From positions 186,001 through 250,000 of the forward strand of contig JANKKI010000400.1 in NCBI GenBank assembly GCA_025175665.1: a stretch of 64,000 nucleotides of DNA. The letters run 5' to 3'. Origin of the DNA: Cinchona pubescens. Taxonomy: Eukaryota; Streptophyta; Magnoliopsida; Gentianales; Rubiaceae. Below, in pieces: positions 36,873 through 50,130 of the stretch. The position numbers were made by a program, and so were the translations under genes. Within the stretch, counting starts at the first letter, position 1, and each line of letters starts with the position of its first letter. The notes beneath the pieces were generated by a model. The model was not told the origin of the DNA. It was given only the letters and a program-made list of their open reading frames with translations, and searched no databases.

Positions 36873-39800
36873 CACATATATATATCATTAACAAAAATGA
36901 ACTTTGTTTACTTTTTTTATACACATAAGCTATGATATGTAAACGAATTGACCAGCCCCCAATTCATACAATACACTAATTTTGTCATCTCAATCAAAGC
37001 AATTGCTATACTTGGTTCAACCAATTGTTGTACACGAACTAATGTTATATATAGGAAAATCTTTATATGGATTTGACTTATAGTATAATGTTATGGATTT
37101 TTTTATTCATATAAGGTCATAGCACTCCATAAGAGATTAATGCAGGTGATGTTGAATGATGTGGCCTTATATGAATTAAAAAATTCATAACATGATATCA
37201 TAAGTTGGATCCATATAAAAATTTACTTTATACAAAGAATGTAGGCATACATTAATCGGGACATATCAAGAATTGAAAACGCGATATACACTTCCATAAT
37301 ATTGTTATATATGAAGTGACATTTTAAAATTTTGTTCCATCATTTGTTCATGTCTCATAACCTACAGCTCAAATGTTTAATGGGATGTTGGCACTATGTA
37401 GTACTTAAGTGTATTAGGTGGTTAGGTCAAAATTAAATATTATATAATTTTATTTATATAAGTTGATGTCATTTATTTCATAATATTTAATTCACATTAC
37501 AATATTTATAAATAAGGTTAAAAATCGGATCTACTTTAGTATTTCCCTACCAAAAATACTATGAAGTCATAAAATATTATCCACTTGTTTTGCTAATAAT
37601 TATGGGAATCGATTAAAAAATAATATATATATATATATATATGTATATGTATATTTATGTATGTATATTTATGTATATAATAAAGGAGGTAATGCATAAG
37701 GTGTGAATGAACTCAAACTACTCGATACTCAAATTGAACTTGACTCGGTAAGAATTCGTTCGAGATTGATTTGTTAATAATCATGCCAAATTAAACAAAA
37801 TTTAGCATTTTTAATTTTTTGTATTTGGCTCGATCTCGTCTCGATAAGATAAAAATCTAAAATTTACATGTAAAAGTACTCAAATTTGATTTGAATTCGA
37901 CTCAATAAAATCTTGTTTGATTTTGACTTGAAAGATAAACAAGCCAAATTTGAACAAAATTTTAATCTTGTTAAAATAATTAAACAAATTTAAATACTAA
38001 AGTATCCAGTTTGTTTATGTTCACTTACACCCTAGTAATGCGTAAGAGTTGTTGGGATGATTAGTTGAATGATGAGATACCTACAAAAATAAATGGGTTA
38101 ATGACACTTTGCCCCCTTAAAGTGTCTGGGTAAATACACTTTACCCATCTATAAATTAAAAAAATTACACTTTACCTCCTATTTATACTATTCATCTATT
38201 AGCAATCTTAACACCGTCAAGAAAAATTAATAAATGACTGAAATACCCATATCACTATTTTCTAATTTTTGAAGTATTTTTATTTTTGAAAGTGGTTGAA
38301 TAATTATTGAAAATTATAAAAAATAAACTATAAATAAATGGATATCTTTGTCTTCAAGAGTGAAAATTATGAGAAAACTAAACTTAAATTGTATCTGACA
38401 TTACAATTCGCACACATTTAACTTATAATAAAAAGAATAAATACCAAGCATAATGAAAAATTATAAAACTTTCATGAAAATCTATTGTCACACAAAACAT
38501 TTAAAGCAAAACTTCCAATAAAAATTTCACCAAGAAACCTAGCTTGAAAGCGTGCTACCACTATGAAAAACAGTACAATTCAAAATAATATAAAATGAAC
38601 TCCAGATATTGCTCAAAAATAAAAGAACTCCATAAACTACGAGAATTTGACCAATCTACAATTAAAAATATTGATATGAATTATACTGATACATTTTTAT
38701 ACTTAATTTTACTTATATTTTTTATAATTAAAATTACCTCTATCAAAAGTAGAAAACAAGAAAAATTAAAAATAGTGATAAGGACATTAATTTTAGTCAT
38801 TTAACTAACTTTTCTTGTCAGTGTTAGAAATGCTAACTAATGAATAGTGTAAATGGGGGTAAAGTATAATTTTTATATTTTATGGTTATTGAGACTTTGT
38901 CCCCTAAAGTATGTGGGTAATTATGCTTTACTCACCTAAACTAAAAATTGCATTTTGCCCCCTATTTACACTATTCTTCTATAGGAAAATGACCTTAATA
39001 GTCCCTCACATTTCACATTTATACTTATTTAGTCCCTCACATTCAAAATAATTTGTTTTAGTCCCTCACAAATTCAAAACATACCATTTTGGTTCCTTGA
39101 CAGAATTACGGATATATTTTGGTTTAAAATAGTCACATGTGTATTACAAGTAATATTGTCAATGGTAAAGTGATCTTATACATCGGCAATATATAATCTT
39201 AAACACTAAATTGTCCCAAAAAAAATAAGGTTGGGGCTTACTAGAGTAGGGGGTGGTGGAGGAGAAGCGGTAAGAGAGGGGAACAGGGATGGTGATGGTA
39301 GGTAAGAATTTTGAGGTAGTGGTGGAAGATGTTCTATGTAGTGTCGTTCTGTATTTAAATTTATATGTTGTCAATTTTGTTTATGAAAAATGTAACTTGC
39401 GATACGCAATGTGATTATTTTATATCAAAATATACCCGTAATTGTATTGAGGGACCAAACTAGTGCATTTTGAATTTTTTAGGAACTAAAATGCATCATT
39501 TTGAATATGAGAGATTACAAGAGTACAAATGTAAAATGTAAGAGACTATTAGGGTTGTTTTCCCTTCTTTAGCAATTTTAACACCGTCAACAAAAATCAA
39601 TTAAATAATTGAAATACCGTTATCACTATTTTTTTTATTTTTGAAGTATTTTTATTTTTGAAAGTGGTTGAATAATTGTTGAAAATTCATGAGAAAAATA
39701 AACTATAAATAAATGGATATCTTTGTCTTCGAGAGCAAAAACTATGAGAAAATTTTGACTCAAATTGTATATGATACACAATAGATGTGAACATTTAACT

Positions 39801-42066
39801 TATAATATATAAATACCAAGGCACAATGACAAAATATATAACTTTCACGAAAATTTATTGTCACACAAAACATTTAAAGAAAACTTCCCATAGAAATTTC
39901 ACCAAGAAGCCTAGTTTGAAAAGTGTGCTACCACTATAAAAAATATTATAGTTCAAAATAATATAAAATGAACTCCAGAAATTGCTCAAAAATAAAAGAA
40001 CTTCATAAATTATGAGAATTTGATCAAAAAATATTTATGCAATATATATTTAGATATTTTTAGGCTTAATTTTACTTATATATTTTATAATTAAAATCAC
40101 CCCTATTAAAAGTTGAAAATATGAAAAATTAAAAAATAGTGATAAGGACGTTTCAGTCATTTAACTAACTTCTCTCACTAATGTTAGAAATGCTACTGTT
40201 ATACTGATTAATAGTATAAATAGGGGATAAAGTATAAATGTTATAGTTTAGCGGGGAGGTGTAATTATGGCCATTCTTTAGGGGGGGAAATGTTATTAGT
40301 CCAACATAAATTTTGATGATATAGACAAAAGAAATATTTTTTGATGATTTCCGTCATCAAAATAGACGTACAACCACCAAAACCATTACTCTATAGTGAC
40401 ATTTATGGAGGACGTTCTTTCATAAACTTCATTGAAGTAACCATTTGCGGTTTACCAATCAAAAGAAAGAAAAGCAGCAGGGTTTTTTCCCTTTTTTTTT
40501 AATATGTCAAAACATAAGAAACTGACAGGGGTGAGCACGGCTAATCGAATTCGCGACATTTTTATTTTTAAATTGAAATTTTGAAATTAGTTAATCAAAA
40601 TTTGGTTAATAAATTGGTTCGACTGAATTTTGATATTGGAAATTGGTTACGAAATTAGATTGAGTTCTGAATTCAGAATTAACTAATTTTTTAATTCAAT
40701 TTGAGATATAATGACCTTGACAAGTCAAGACGTTTCAAGGAAAATCTTTAGAACTTACACTTGCAACATTACATTTTATTTTAAGTAAATATAATTTTTT
40801 ATAATATGTTCTTAAAAACTAATGCTATATATAGTACACGCATGAATATAAACACACGAATGTATACAATTTATGTATTAAAAAAAAAAAAAATGCCATC
40901 CATTCAAGTATAATATTATAATTTTGATGATATGGAATTATGAACTATTGTATTGCTAGTTGGATTTTATATTAGATAGGTGTTTTAATTTTTGTATAAA
41001 GAATGTTAGTCCAATATCAATGAGTCTAATTAGCAAACATGGTTAATCGAATTTGAAACCGATTACTGAATTTGAATTTGGTTAATCGTATTTTATTTTG
41101 AATTTAATTTAAAATTGAAATAGGTTAATTGTTTTAAGCCTTATTTCTAATTTTTACCGAATTATTTGATGGATTGTTGACAATACTTACCCCTAAAAAC
41201 TGATACGTTGATAAAATATTAACGTATTCCAATCATCTCAATTTTTCCTGAATCGACAAATAAATCACGGTCATTATGAAACTATAAAATACTACCCACT
41301 TGATTTGCTAATAATTTTGGTTGAAGTAATTGGCATTAAAATTCAAAAAGTGGGAATTGAATAAAAAATTTTAGAAGTTGGAATTAAATTTTTATTTTTT
41401 TTCAAAAAGGAGGAAACAAATCAGAGTAGTTGTTTTGATTATTGATTAGTAGGTAACGAGATAAATCACAAAAAATAATTTATATTGATTTCGGCCATCA
41501 ATGGTAATTGGCTCCATTTACAGTGTATGATTTCACACGTTCTTTTCGCTTTCGGCCTCACATGCATTGTATTTGTCAAAAAGCTATCTAACTTTGAATA
41601 CATAATTCTTGCTGCTTGCCTTCTGCCAAAGTGTTTGAAGCATCAAATATGTGCATCAAAAGAAAAGGTGTTTGAAAATTTTTTTGGCTAACGTAGTCGG
41701 GCTGTTATACTTTAATTTAGAAACCTTAAGTGAGTAAAAGACCATTGTGTCTTTGTCTTTTTGAAAAGTGATTTAAAATGATTATTCTATTCAAAAAACA
41801 TATATTTTTATTAAATTAAGTCTTTATCTTGCATTCGATTTCATTGACAAAATCTTGCAACATATAGAGTTACTGTTGATACATGATTTTAAGAGAGATG
41901 AAACTCTTGTGGACGTCATGGCATTAAGACATTATTCTGGGATGGCTTTAATATGAGGGTGTAAGAGGTGAAAGAGATGCTCATGGGACCTGGTAAAAGG
42001 AGACAAATGAGTTACGCCAGTGAAGTAGTGGTAGGTTTAAATGGAAACCGTAAAAGCTAATTTTAT
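36873..42066. repeat. Block U, copy 2
   Basis: Partner of 13218-19005, same orientation. It lacks the hAT insertion and has an expanded TA microsatellite at about 37617-37645. As in copy 1, the content is old transposon-like sequence with no recognised gene. It ends 1.2 kb before NLR pseudogene 2. Confidence 0.9.
38984..39563. mobile_element. MITE with about 40 bp TIRs (block U copy 2)
   Basis: Same insertion as 15320-15885 in block U copy 1, with ends GGAAAATGACCTTAATAGTC and, complemented, GGAAAACAACCCTAATAGTC. Its presence in both copies dates it before the segmental duplication. Confidence 0.6.
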
Positions 42067-42254
42067 AAATATATCTCTGAAATAGATTAAGTAGAGTATT
42101 TGACGGGTATTAAAAATGTAACTCAGTATCTAACTCCACTCTAAAGGTACTTGACCCGATTTTAAGAGATTATTCTAGTACCCTATCTTATCATTTTAGA
42201 ATTAAGTGATTTATTAAATTTTTCGAGTCAACGAATTAAAATAATCACCATAAT

Positions 42255-42480
42255 ATACTAATGTTATACAAGGGACGTTGACATACATTAATAGAAGTAT
42301 ACAAAAAAAAAATTTTAAAAATGTGTGAATATTACCACCTTACAAGAATTGGAAACTTAATATACATTTCCATAATTTTGTTATATATGTTGTGACTAAT
42401 TATAAAATTTTGATCCATCATGTAGTCATTTCTCATAGCCAACAGATCAAATGTTTAATTGCTTGTTGGCACGCTATAGT
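42255..42480. repeat. Third partial copy of a block U segment
   Basis: Sequence with GACATACATTAATAG, CAAGAATTGGAAAC, TGATCCATCATGTAGTCATT and CAAATGTTTAATTG matches 13595-13765 and 37245-37415 in the block U copies. It is an extra, short copy located just after block U copy 2. Confidence 0.7.
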
Positions 42481-43270
42481 AATTGAGTGCATCCTGATTT
42501 ATAAAATAACGGAATTTAGTGTAAAATAATTTAAAATTTAAAAGGTTTACCGTATTTAACCCCCGTTCTTTTCACCTTCGCCCCCACACATGCATTATTA
42601 TTACAGTTGTCAAAACAGTTATCTAAATTTAAACATATAATACTGTTATCATATCAATGACACTTGGTCGTTCAATAATATATTTTTTTCTCTCTCTCCA
42701 ATTCCCATATGATATCCATGGCCGCCTCCTCCTCCAATCTAGTTGTCTCTTTGCCCTAGAGTTTTCCATGGCTGCCAAACAAGTCTTCTAGTTTGGAATG
42801 ATCAAAGAAACCTCGAGTCTTGGGGGATTATCAAAGGTGAGGCACAAACATCTTGACTTCTTCGATATTTTGGTTTTCTTTCTACCAATTAGTTTGTGTG
42901 TTTTTTTTTTTTTTGTTCTTTTTTTTTTTTTAACACAGAGTGACCTGCCAGGAGCAAGATTCCAAAGGAACCGAAACCAAGTAGTACGATTGTGAGTATC
43001 ATTTCGTTTTAGTTAGACAGTAGCTAATTTCAGTTTCTTCCGATAGAATCCCAAAACCCAGCCAAATTTTCCCATTATCGTCACTTGATTATTTTCCAAA
43101 TAAAATAAAATAAAAAGAATCTCAATTTCCATAAAAAACAATCAGCCCCCCGTGCTTATCCTCAAAATGCCATAAAAAAACACTTTGGAAGTTGGTGTTG
43201 TTCAAGTTTCAGATTCAGTTTCTTCTCTGTTGCTGCAGTGCTGTAGAATCTATTTGCTAGAGAGAGAAAG
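42481..43270. other. Upstream region of NLR pseudogene 2
   Basis: Poly-T tracts at about 42902-42932. The 60 bases before ATG 43271 are purine/pyrimidine mixed (AGAGAGAGAAAG directly before the ATG) as in a plant 5' leader. No defined promoter element can be assigned. Confidence 0.35.
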
Positions 43271-46200
43271 ATGGCATTCGCTTTCATTGATAAAGTCTTG
43301 CGACGTATACAGTTGGCGTTGAAATATGCTGCTAAGCGGAGGGACTACGGGATCTTGGGATTGAAACATCTGAGAACATTTCTTTTGTGCGCAAGAAAGT
43401 GGCACAACCATATGCTCTCTGAATCTGATGAGAAAACAAGTACTCGTATGGGATCCATCTTATGTAGGCTTGAACATGCACTTGTGAAGGACTTGGACTT
43501 AGAAGAATGGATCTTCTATTTTACGCGAGAAATCATGGAATACTACATTACTTTGTCGGACTATAGCTGCTCATTGCAATCTGACCTATCTATGGAATTC
43601 ATCGACTCCCTGCTAGAGAATATGGTGGATATTTGGGACTTCAGAGATTTGGTTGAAGCCCTCAAAGAGAAGATGGTATTCTTCAAAACTTTCATTCGAT
43701 TTGCACAACTGCGAGGCTTTGAGCCTTGGCAGTTGCAACTTCTCTACACTCATTTAGATTGTTGTGGCTCTCATTGTGGTAAGACTCTGTCAAGACTGCT
43801 TTTACTCATGTTTCCTTTATAGTTACTCAGAGTCATGCCCCGGATTGGAGTTGAAGTTGTTTGAAACGCTACAAAAGATCAAGCCTATTGATCCCCAAAT
43901 CCGTGAGACTTACATCCAAGTCTTGAAAACTTCAAATTTACTTGGATCATCACACGCTTTGATTCTGGAGAGGGACAAGCATGTACTGGGAGATTTTGCT
44001 GATTCTCTTTTATACAATATTCGGGAAGCATTGGTCACGTCTGGTTACAGTTATGAGGCTACATTGAAAGAGGATCAAGTGCTTATACTCTGAGAGACTA
44101 AGATTCTTGAGAACCATTCTAACGAAGCATCTGGATACTATTGGTGACCTACATGAGAAGGTTAAGGATCTCATTGGAGCTGCAGTCAATGAGGCAGCAA
44201 AGATCGTAATTTGCTCGCTTCTTCTACACGAAGAAGAATTTGCCTCAGAAATGGATTTTCCCGCACTTCGCAATTTGTTGGAAAAGATTATACTTATTAA
44301 GGTAATAACATCAGCATTCATTTTTCCCAAAACCAATGCGCTTGGCTTTGTGGATTTCCTCCTAGATAATCTAAAGGAACTGCCAACTTGTAAGGTTCAT
44401 TCGATTGCTTTGGCCAAGGATCAAATTCAGACAGTCCAAGAAGATCTTGTATCTTTGAAATCTTTCTTGGAGAATATTCTAGACCTGCACAACCAGGATG
44501 AAAATGTCCAAAGTCTTTGGAGTCGTGCCGTAGAGGTGGCATACAAGACATCCTTTGTCATTCTATCCTTGGTGGTCGGAGATATTCTTGATTGTTTTCC
44601 ATTGGAATTTAATTCCATCACAGAAGAAATTAATCTTATTAAGATGGAGGGTTTGAAGATTGCTGACAATCATCAAAGTGACTTTGAATCAACAAATGAT
44701 GCTACCAAGACTACCAATCCATTGCCATCACAGGGTAGTACCCCAGCAATCAACAAATTTATAACGTGGTGACTTTGGATGATGAGACAAACACAATAAT
44801 TGAACAACTTTTAAGAGGATCAAAACAATTGGACATCATCTCCATTGTGGGCATGCCCGGACTAGGCAAGACAACTTTAGCCAGAATTATTTATGATGAT
44901 CCTTCAGTTCGAAACCTCTTTCATGTTCATGCGTGGTGTGTTGTTTCTCAAGTATATAAGAAGAAAGATTTGATGCTTCGGATTTTGGGTTCTGTTGATC
45001 ATGACTTTTCTGATGAATTTTCAAAGGAGGATGAGCATGAGTTGGAAGAAAAGTTAAAGAAATGTTTGCTGAGAAGAAGATATCTCATTGTATTGGATGA
45101 TGTTTGGGACATTGAGGCATGGAGTGGCTTGGAAAGATCTTTTCCAAATGATGCTAATTCAAGTAGAATTCTCCTAACAAGTCGACATGCTGAAGTGGCC
45201 AGGACAATTAATCTTAATCATGAACCTCACTTTCTTCGTGGACTGACTGATGATGAGAGCTGGGAGCCTCATATTGCAGAAAAAATTATCCTTCAAAGAA
45301 GGCTATCCTGTAGATCTAGGGAGGAAAATAGCAAAAAATTGCAAGGGGCTACCTCTCACAGTTGTCATTATAGCAGGAATACTTGGACATTTAGAGCAGG
45401 ATGGTTGGGAAGAGATTTCAGGGATGCTAAGCTTAAGTACTCTTTCTGTCACAGACGAGTGCATGCAGACATTAGAGTTCAGTTACAGAAACTTACCTGA
45501 TCAGCTGAAGTCGTGCTTTCTTTACTTTGGAGCATTTCCAGAAGACGAAGAGATTCATTTTCGGGACTTGATTTGGTTATGGATCGCTGAAGGATTTGTT
45601 AAAAATTGTGAATCAAAGAGCTTAGAGGACGTGGCCAAGGGCTACATGAATGATCTGATTGGCAGAGGTTTGGTTATGGTTTCCAAAGAAAGATCTGCAG
45701 GAGGCGTTAAAACTTGCCGCATTCATGATTTGTTGCATGAGTTCTGTGTGGTTAAAGCCAAAACAAAGAAGTTTTTCTTTTCTACATCAAGTGGTCCTGA
45801 TGATATTTCCACCTATTATGGGCAACTTGATGTAAAACGACTATGCATGCATTCTACCCGAGAATATTTTGAGAAGTCATGGCCATTTTTTCCCGGTGTA
45901 CGTTCTTTTCTATTCTTTGATGTTATTGATAGCGTCCCAAGTGCTTATTGCATCTCATTCATTTTTCATTTATTCAACCTTCTTGAAGTGTTGGATTTGA
46001 GAAATGTTTATCTAGGCTTAAATTTCCCCAATGAAATAGCATTGCTTGTTGAGTTGAGGTACTTGGCACTCCAAGGTACATTCGATTCCGTCCCACCAAC
46101 AATATCTGACCTATTGAACTTAGAAACTCTTATTATTAGAAAAGAATTTAGTGAAGGAAGTGTACAATTGCCAAATACCATCTGGAACATGCTGAAATTG

Positions 46201-47138
46201 AGGGTATTGTATATTTCTAAGGGTTGTTCACTTCATTCGTGTTTGGCCCAAGACAGCCTTGAAAGGTCCGCTGGTTTTAGATCACAGAATTTAGACACCT
46301 TTTCCACACTGGAGCTTTCTTTTGGGCAAAGTTTGGAAAAGATAATGAGACAGTTGCCAAACATTCGTAGACTGAAATGCAGACTTTTTGAATCAGTGGA
46401 ATCTAGTGCGGATTGTAACCGGATTGTGGCTTTGGATTTTTTGAGTCGACTAGAATCACTCCATCTGATCGGAAATGACCTACTTGGATTTGATTTTGAT
46501 CCTAGAGAAAGTTGCCATATTGTGTTTCGTTTTCCCTGGAATCTAAAGAAGCTGACTTTGTCAGACATGCCATCAAGTGTAATTCCAAAAGGTGGATAAC
46601 TACCCAATCTTTGCAGTACTCAAATTATCAGGTATTTATTTTGAGGAAGATACTTGGGACATGACGAATGAAGAATGGGAATTCCCTAAACTTGAATTCC
46701 TAAAATTGGCTAACCTAAGTATTGTCAGATGGATCAGCGGATCTGATGGTGATCATCCTTTTCCCTGTCTTAGGAAATTAGTCTTGGTGGGATTGTCTGA
46801 GGTTGAAAGAAATCCCGTCTTGTTTAAGGGATATTACGACTCTTCAAATGATTGAAGTGCATTTCTGTCCCAAATCTATTGTAAGTTTATTTTTGAAAAT
46901 AAAGGAAGATCAGAAAAATAATTGGGGAAACGATGACATTGAGGTGCTGACATCATATATAGATGACAAAGATATGGATGATATTGGTGAGACAGACATC
47001 GAGGTCCTCACATCATCTATAGGTAGTAGTGATACAGATGATATTGATGAGACAAACATCGAGCTCCGCACATCATCTATAGATGATAGTGATACAGATG
47101 ATATTGGTGAGACAGATTATAATTGTGTTCTCATGTAG
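43271..47138 (+). pseudogene. R1-type NB-ARC-LRR resistance gene, pseudogene 2
   Basis: Paralog of pseudogene 1 with the same layout. The N-terminal region from ATG 43271 has LRTFLLCARKWHNHMLS and EFIDSLLENMVDIW. P-loop GMPGLGKTTLAR is at about 44850-44885, kinase-2 YLIVLDDVWD at about 45082-45111, RNBS-B SRILLTSR, GLPL (CKGLPLTVVIIAGIL, about 45340-45384), RNBS-D LKSCFLYFGAFPED, and CRIHDLLHEFC (about 45715-45747). LRRs run to about 46850, followed by an acidic 3 x 20-residue repeat and TAG at 47136-47138. Lesions: 1-nt shifts near 43756, 44090, 45267 and 46612, a shift at about 44757-44766, TAA replacing a Lys codon at 46597-46599, and a shift near 46805. These positions differ from those in pseudogene 1. 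Family call strong; not functional as read. Confidence 0.9.
46935..47114 (+). repeat. Three tandem 60 bp units encoding an acidic 20-residue repeat
   Basis: Units 46935-46994, 46995-47054 and 47055-47114 are in frame with the LRR end of NLR pseudogene 2. Each encodes DIEVLTSxIxxxDxDDIxET. Exact multiples of three with no stops suggest they expanded while the frame was still read. NLR pseudogene 1 ends at the equivalent of NEDMNILIFQE and has no such repeats. Confidence 0.9.
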
Positions 47139-47323
47139 TTGAATTGCATAGTATTTTGAGGGATTTTGAATTGGGAGGGATTTTGAAGCAAAATCTAATG
47201 TACTCACAAATGAATCAAATTCAGATGATTGTGGTGTAATTTGTCAGTTGAAAACTTTAATAGAGACTAAAAAAGGAAAGCATGGATACCATATACCTTG
47301 TTTTGTTCTTATTTTTAGAATGA

Positions 47324-50130
47324 CTAGTGTATGGGAGCACGTGCTTTACACGTTTGGAAATACTAATTGTTTGATTTTTATTATTGTGGATTGAATAGTA
47401 AATCATGTTTGGAGATAATAATGGTATAATTCATTTATTTTTTGCTCACATAATTTATGCTTAATGTTTAACTAAACCAAAGACTTTTTGTAGTTTGCAT
47501 GAGTTTAGAAATCTGTTTAGTTTAATAGTTCAAACAATTTCATAAAATCTAAATAGCTGTGTCATTTGAATAACACATTTACCTTGCAATTTTAAAATAA
47601 AACTCCATTTTTTTAGTCGAGAATTATTAAAGAAATATACAATGAACTCATTTCTATTCTATATAACTTCAAAGATAGGAAAAAAAATCACTAAACTGGA
47701 GTACAATGTATAACATAAAATAATATTAGAGTTTATTATTACATCAATTTTGTAAGTTTAATAATCAAAGAGTGAAGGTCTAGAGTTTATTAGAATCTAA
47801 TTTATTTTCTTCAATTATTCAAGTTCTATCCTAACAACTTTGAATTTATCTTGAATCTCTAGACCTCTTTTCGAACCAACTTGAAGGAACTATTCGTGCG
47901 CAAATACTAAGTAGCAATTTCTAATTAGGAAACAAAGATCTAATATGTAGTATGTACAACTATAAGAATTATATCATAAAATAGAAAAAAAAAAAAAAAG
48001 TAGAAATTATTCTACCCATTTGACAAGTTACGGTGTGAAATTTACTAATTAATCAATTATATTAAAACTATCAATCTCTATAATAGTAAATTGAAAGGTA
48101 GATATTGAATATTATATATCTTTTAATTGATAGAATAAGAACAACCACATATAGTTGCAGTATTTATCAACCTATATGATAATAATTCATAAGTAACAAT
48201 AGACACTCAATATTTAGGTTTTATTAGATAAAGTATACTTTAATTAAAATCTAATTAGTAATTAATTTGATATCACTATTTTTTAGTATGTCATTGATAT
48301 GGTTAACTAATATTTAATATAAGATATTTACAGGTATCAAGGACAATAATAATAATTTTTGTAGGAAAATAATAATTATCTATTAAGAATTTTAGTCTAA
48401 TATACTTTAGGAACTAATTTTGAGTGTCGGCAAAGTGTAACTTGAATTAAATAGGTGCTAATTATTTAATGCATGAAAAAGAAAACTAAAAATAAAGTAA
48501 GAATTGCAAGATAAAAAGTACGGCCATTTTAAAAAAAATAAAACAAAATAAATTTGGATCATATTTTCCAACCCTTTCCTACTCATCTAATAATCGAAAA
48601 GATAGGTTATATATTATAGTTGTTTTTAATACACCAAACACAAGTCAAATTTTTTTGTTCATATTCTGAACAACAAATCTCTTTCATCACTATAAAGTCT
48701 AGACAACAACATTTGAGGCAAAATACATGACACTGGGAGAAGGAAGGTAAAAATGTTGACAGTATCTATGAAGGATAATATCTTTGTTAATTCAAGTTTA
48801 GATGGCCAACCTTGAGATTTTTTAAGCAATTTTATGTCTCCCTTATTTTTTTATTTTTTTCGTTTTGTATCAAAAAAAGAAAAAGATTTTAGAATTATTG
48901 TCTAAGAAGAGTCCAAAATATTTATACATGATATGTCATACTTTTTGTTTAAAGATAATTCTAACTATTATTAACTTAATTCCTAATTCTGAAAAAGTTT
49001 TGTTCCCATACTTGTATAATTTTTAAAATTCATCCTTAAAAAATTTATAGTAGGTGAACTTTATTCTATAGAGAATCTTATTCTAATGATAAATTAATTA
49101 TTAAGATTGAAAATATATTTAAGTTGGAGTGCTTTTAAAAGTTTAATGGTATTTTGGCGTATCTAAATATATTTTCAGTTTGGAGGGTAAACTAGAACAA
49201 ATTTTTAGTTTGGAGTGCCAAATTGAGAATTTTCAGTTGGGAGCTAGATTGGGACAGTTGTTTTACTTTGGAAGATTAAATTGAGACTTTTTCAATCTAG
49301 AGGACTATATTGGATAAGCTTTTTCAATTTGGAGATCAAATTGAGACCTTTTCAATTTAAAAGGCTACATTTAGATTTTTGCTCAGTTTGAAAAGTAAAA
49401 TGGTATTAAAGCCTTTAAAATAACATTTTTTTTCCTTCTTTTCCTTTTGTCAAAAAGAATTTTCCTTTTTCTTTTAATAGAATTGTTAATAAACCAGTTT
49501 CTTTAAAAGTATAAAGTGTTATCTAGTTTATGAATGTCTCCACAACTTATATATTATGTTATTAGTTATATGCGTAATTCCATTTAATGAAAAGTTTTAT
49601 TTAATTAATTTATTTTTTAATAATTTATTTAATATTCATCTTTAATTTCTAAATCTATTCAAAAATTTTACTCTCTGAGGAGATTTATTTCAATCAAACT
49701 TAATTGTAAATATGAAATCTCAAAATGTTAGTTTTATTTCATGTGTACCTTTTTATGATTTTTTACTTCAATCAAATTTATTTCGTAATATGAAGTGTTA
49801 AAAGTAGGTTTTATTTCTTCTGTTTTTTAGTCTTTAAGGAGTATTTACATAAATAAAAATTATTTCCTACTCTTCTTTAATTTTTAAAACTCATTCGTAA
49901 CATCCTATTAGATAAGGAAATTTATTTCAATTAAATTTATTTCCTAATATAAAGTTCTAAAAGTACTCTTTTACCCTTTGAAGAGTATTTACATAAATAG
50001 TCTAAGCAATTATAAAAAAAAAGGCACTCAAATTTTGGGACATAATAAAATCATTCAATTTTATAACGAGAATAATTTCAAAAAAAAAAAATCTAAATCA
50101 CTAAATCATGTTAGCTCTTTTAATATAGTA
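47324..50130 (-). mobile_element. Helitron unit 1 of a tandem array
   Basis: On the minus strand the 3' end is a hairpin, ACGTG-TAAAG-CACGT, then CTCCCATACA and CTAG (complement of 47324-47327), with T as the next base. This is the classic Helitron terminus. The 5' end abuts the CTAG of unit 2 at 50131. Its interior is AT-rich with no Rep/helicase. It shares long stretches with unit 2 (for example 47380-47620 with 50195-50470). Confidence 0.75.
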
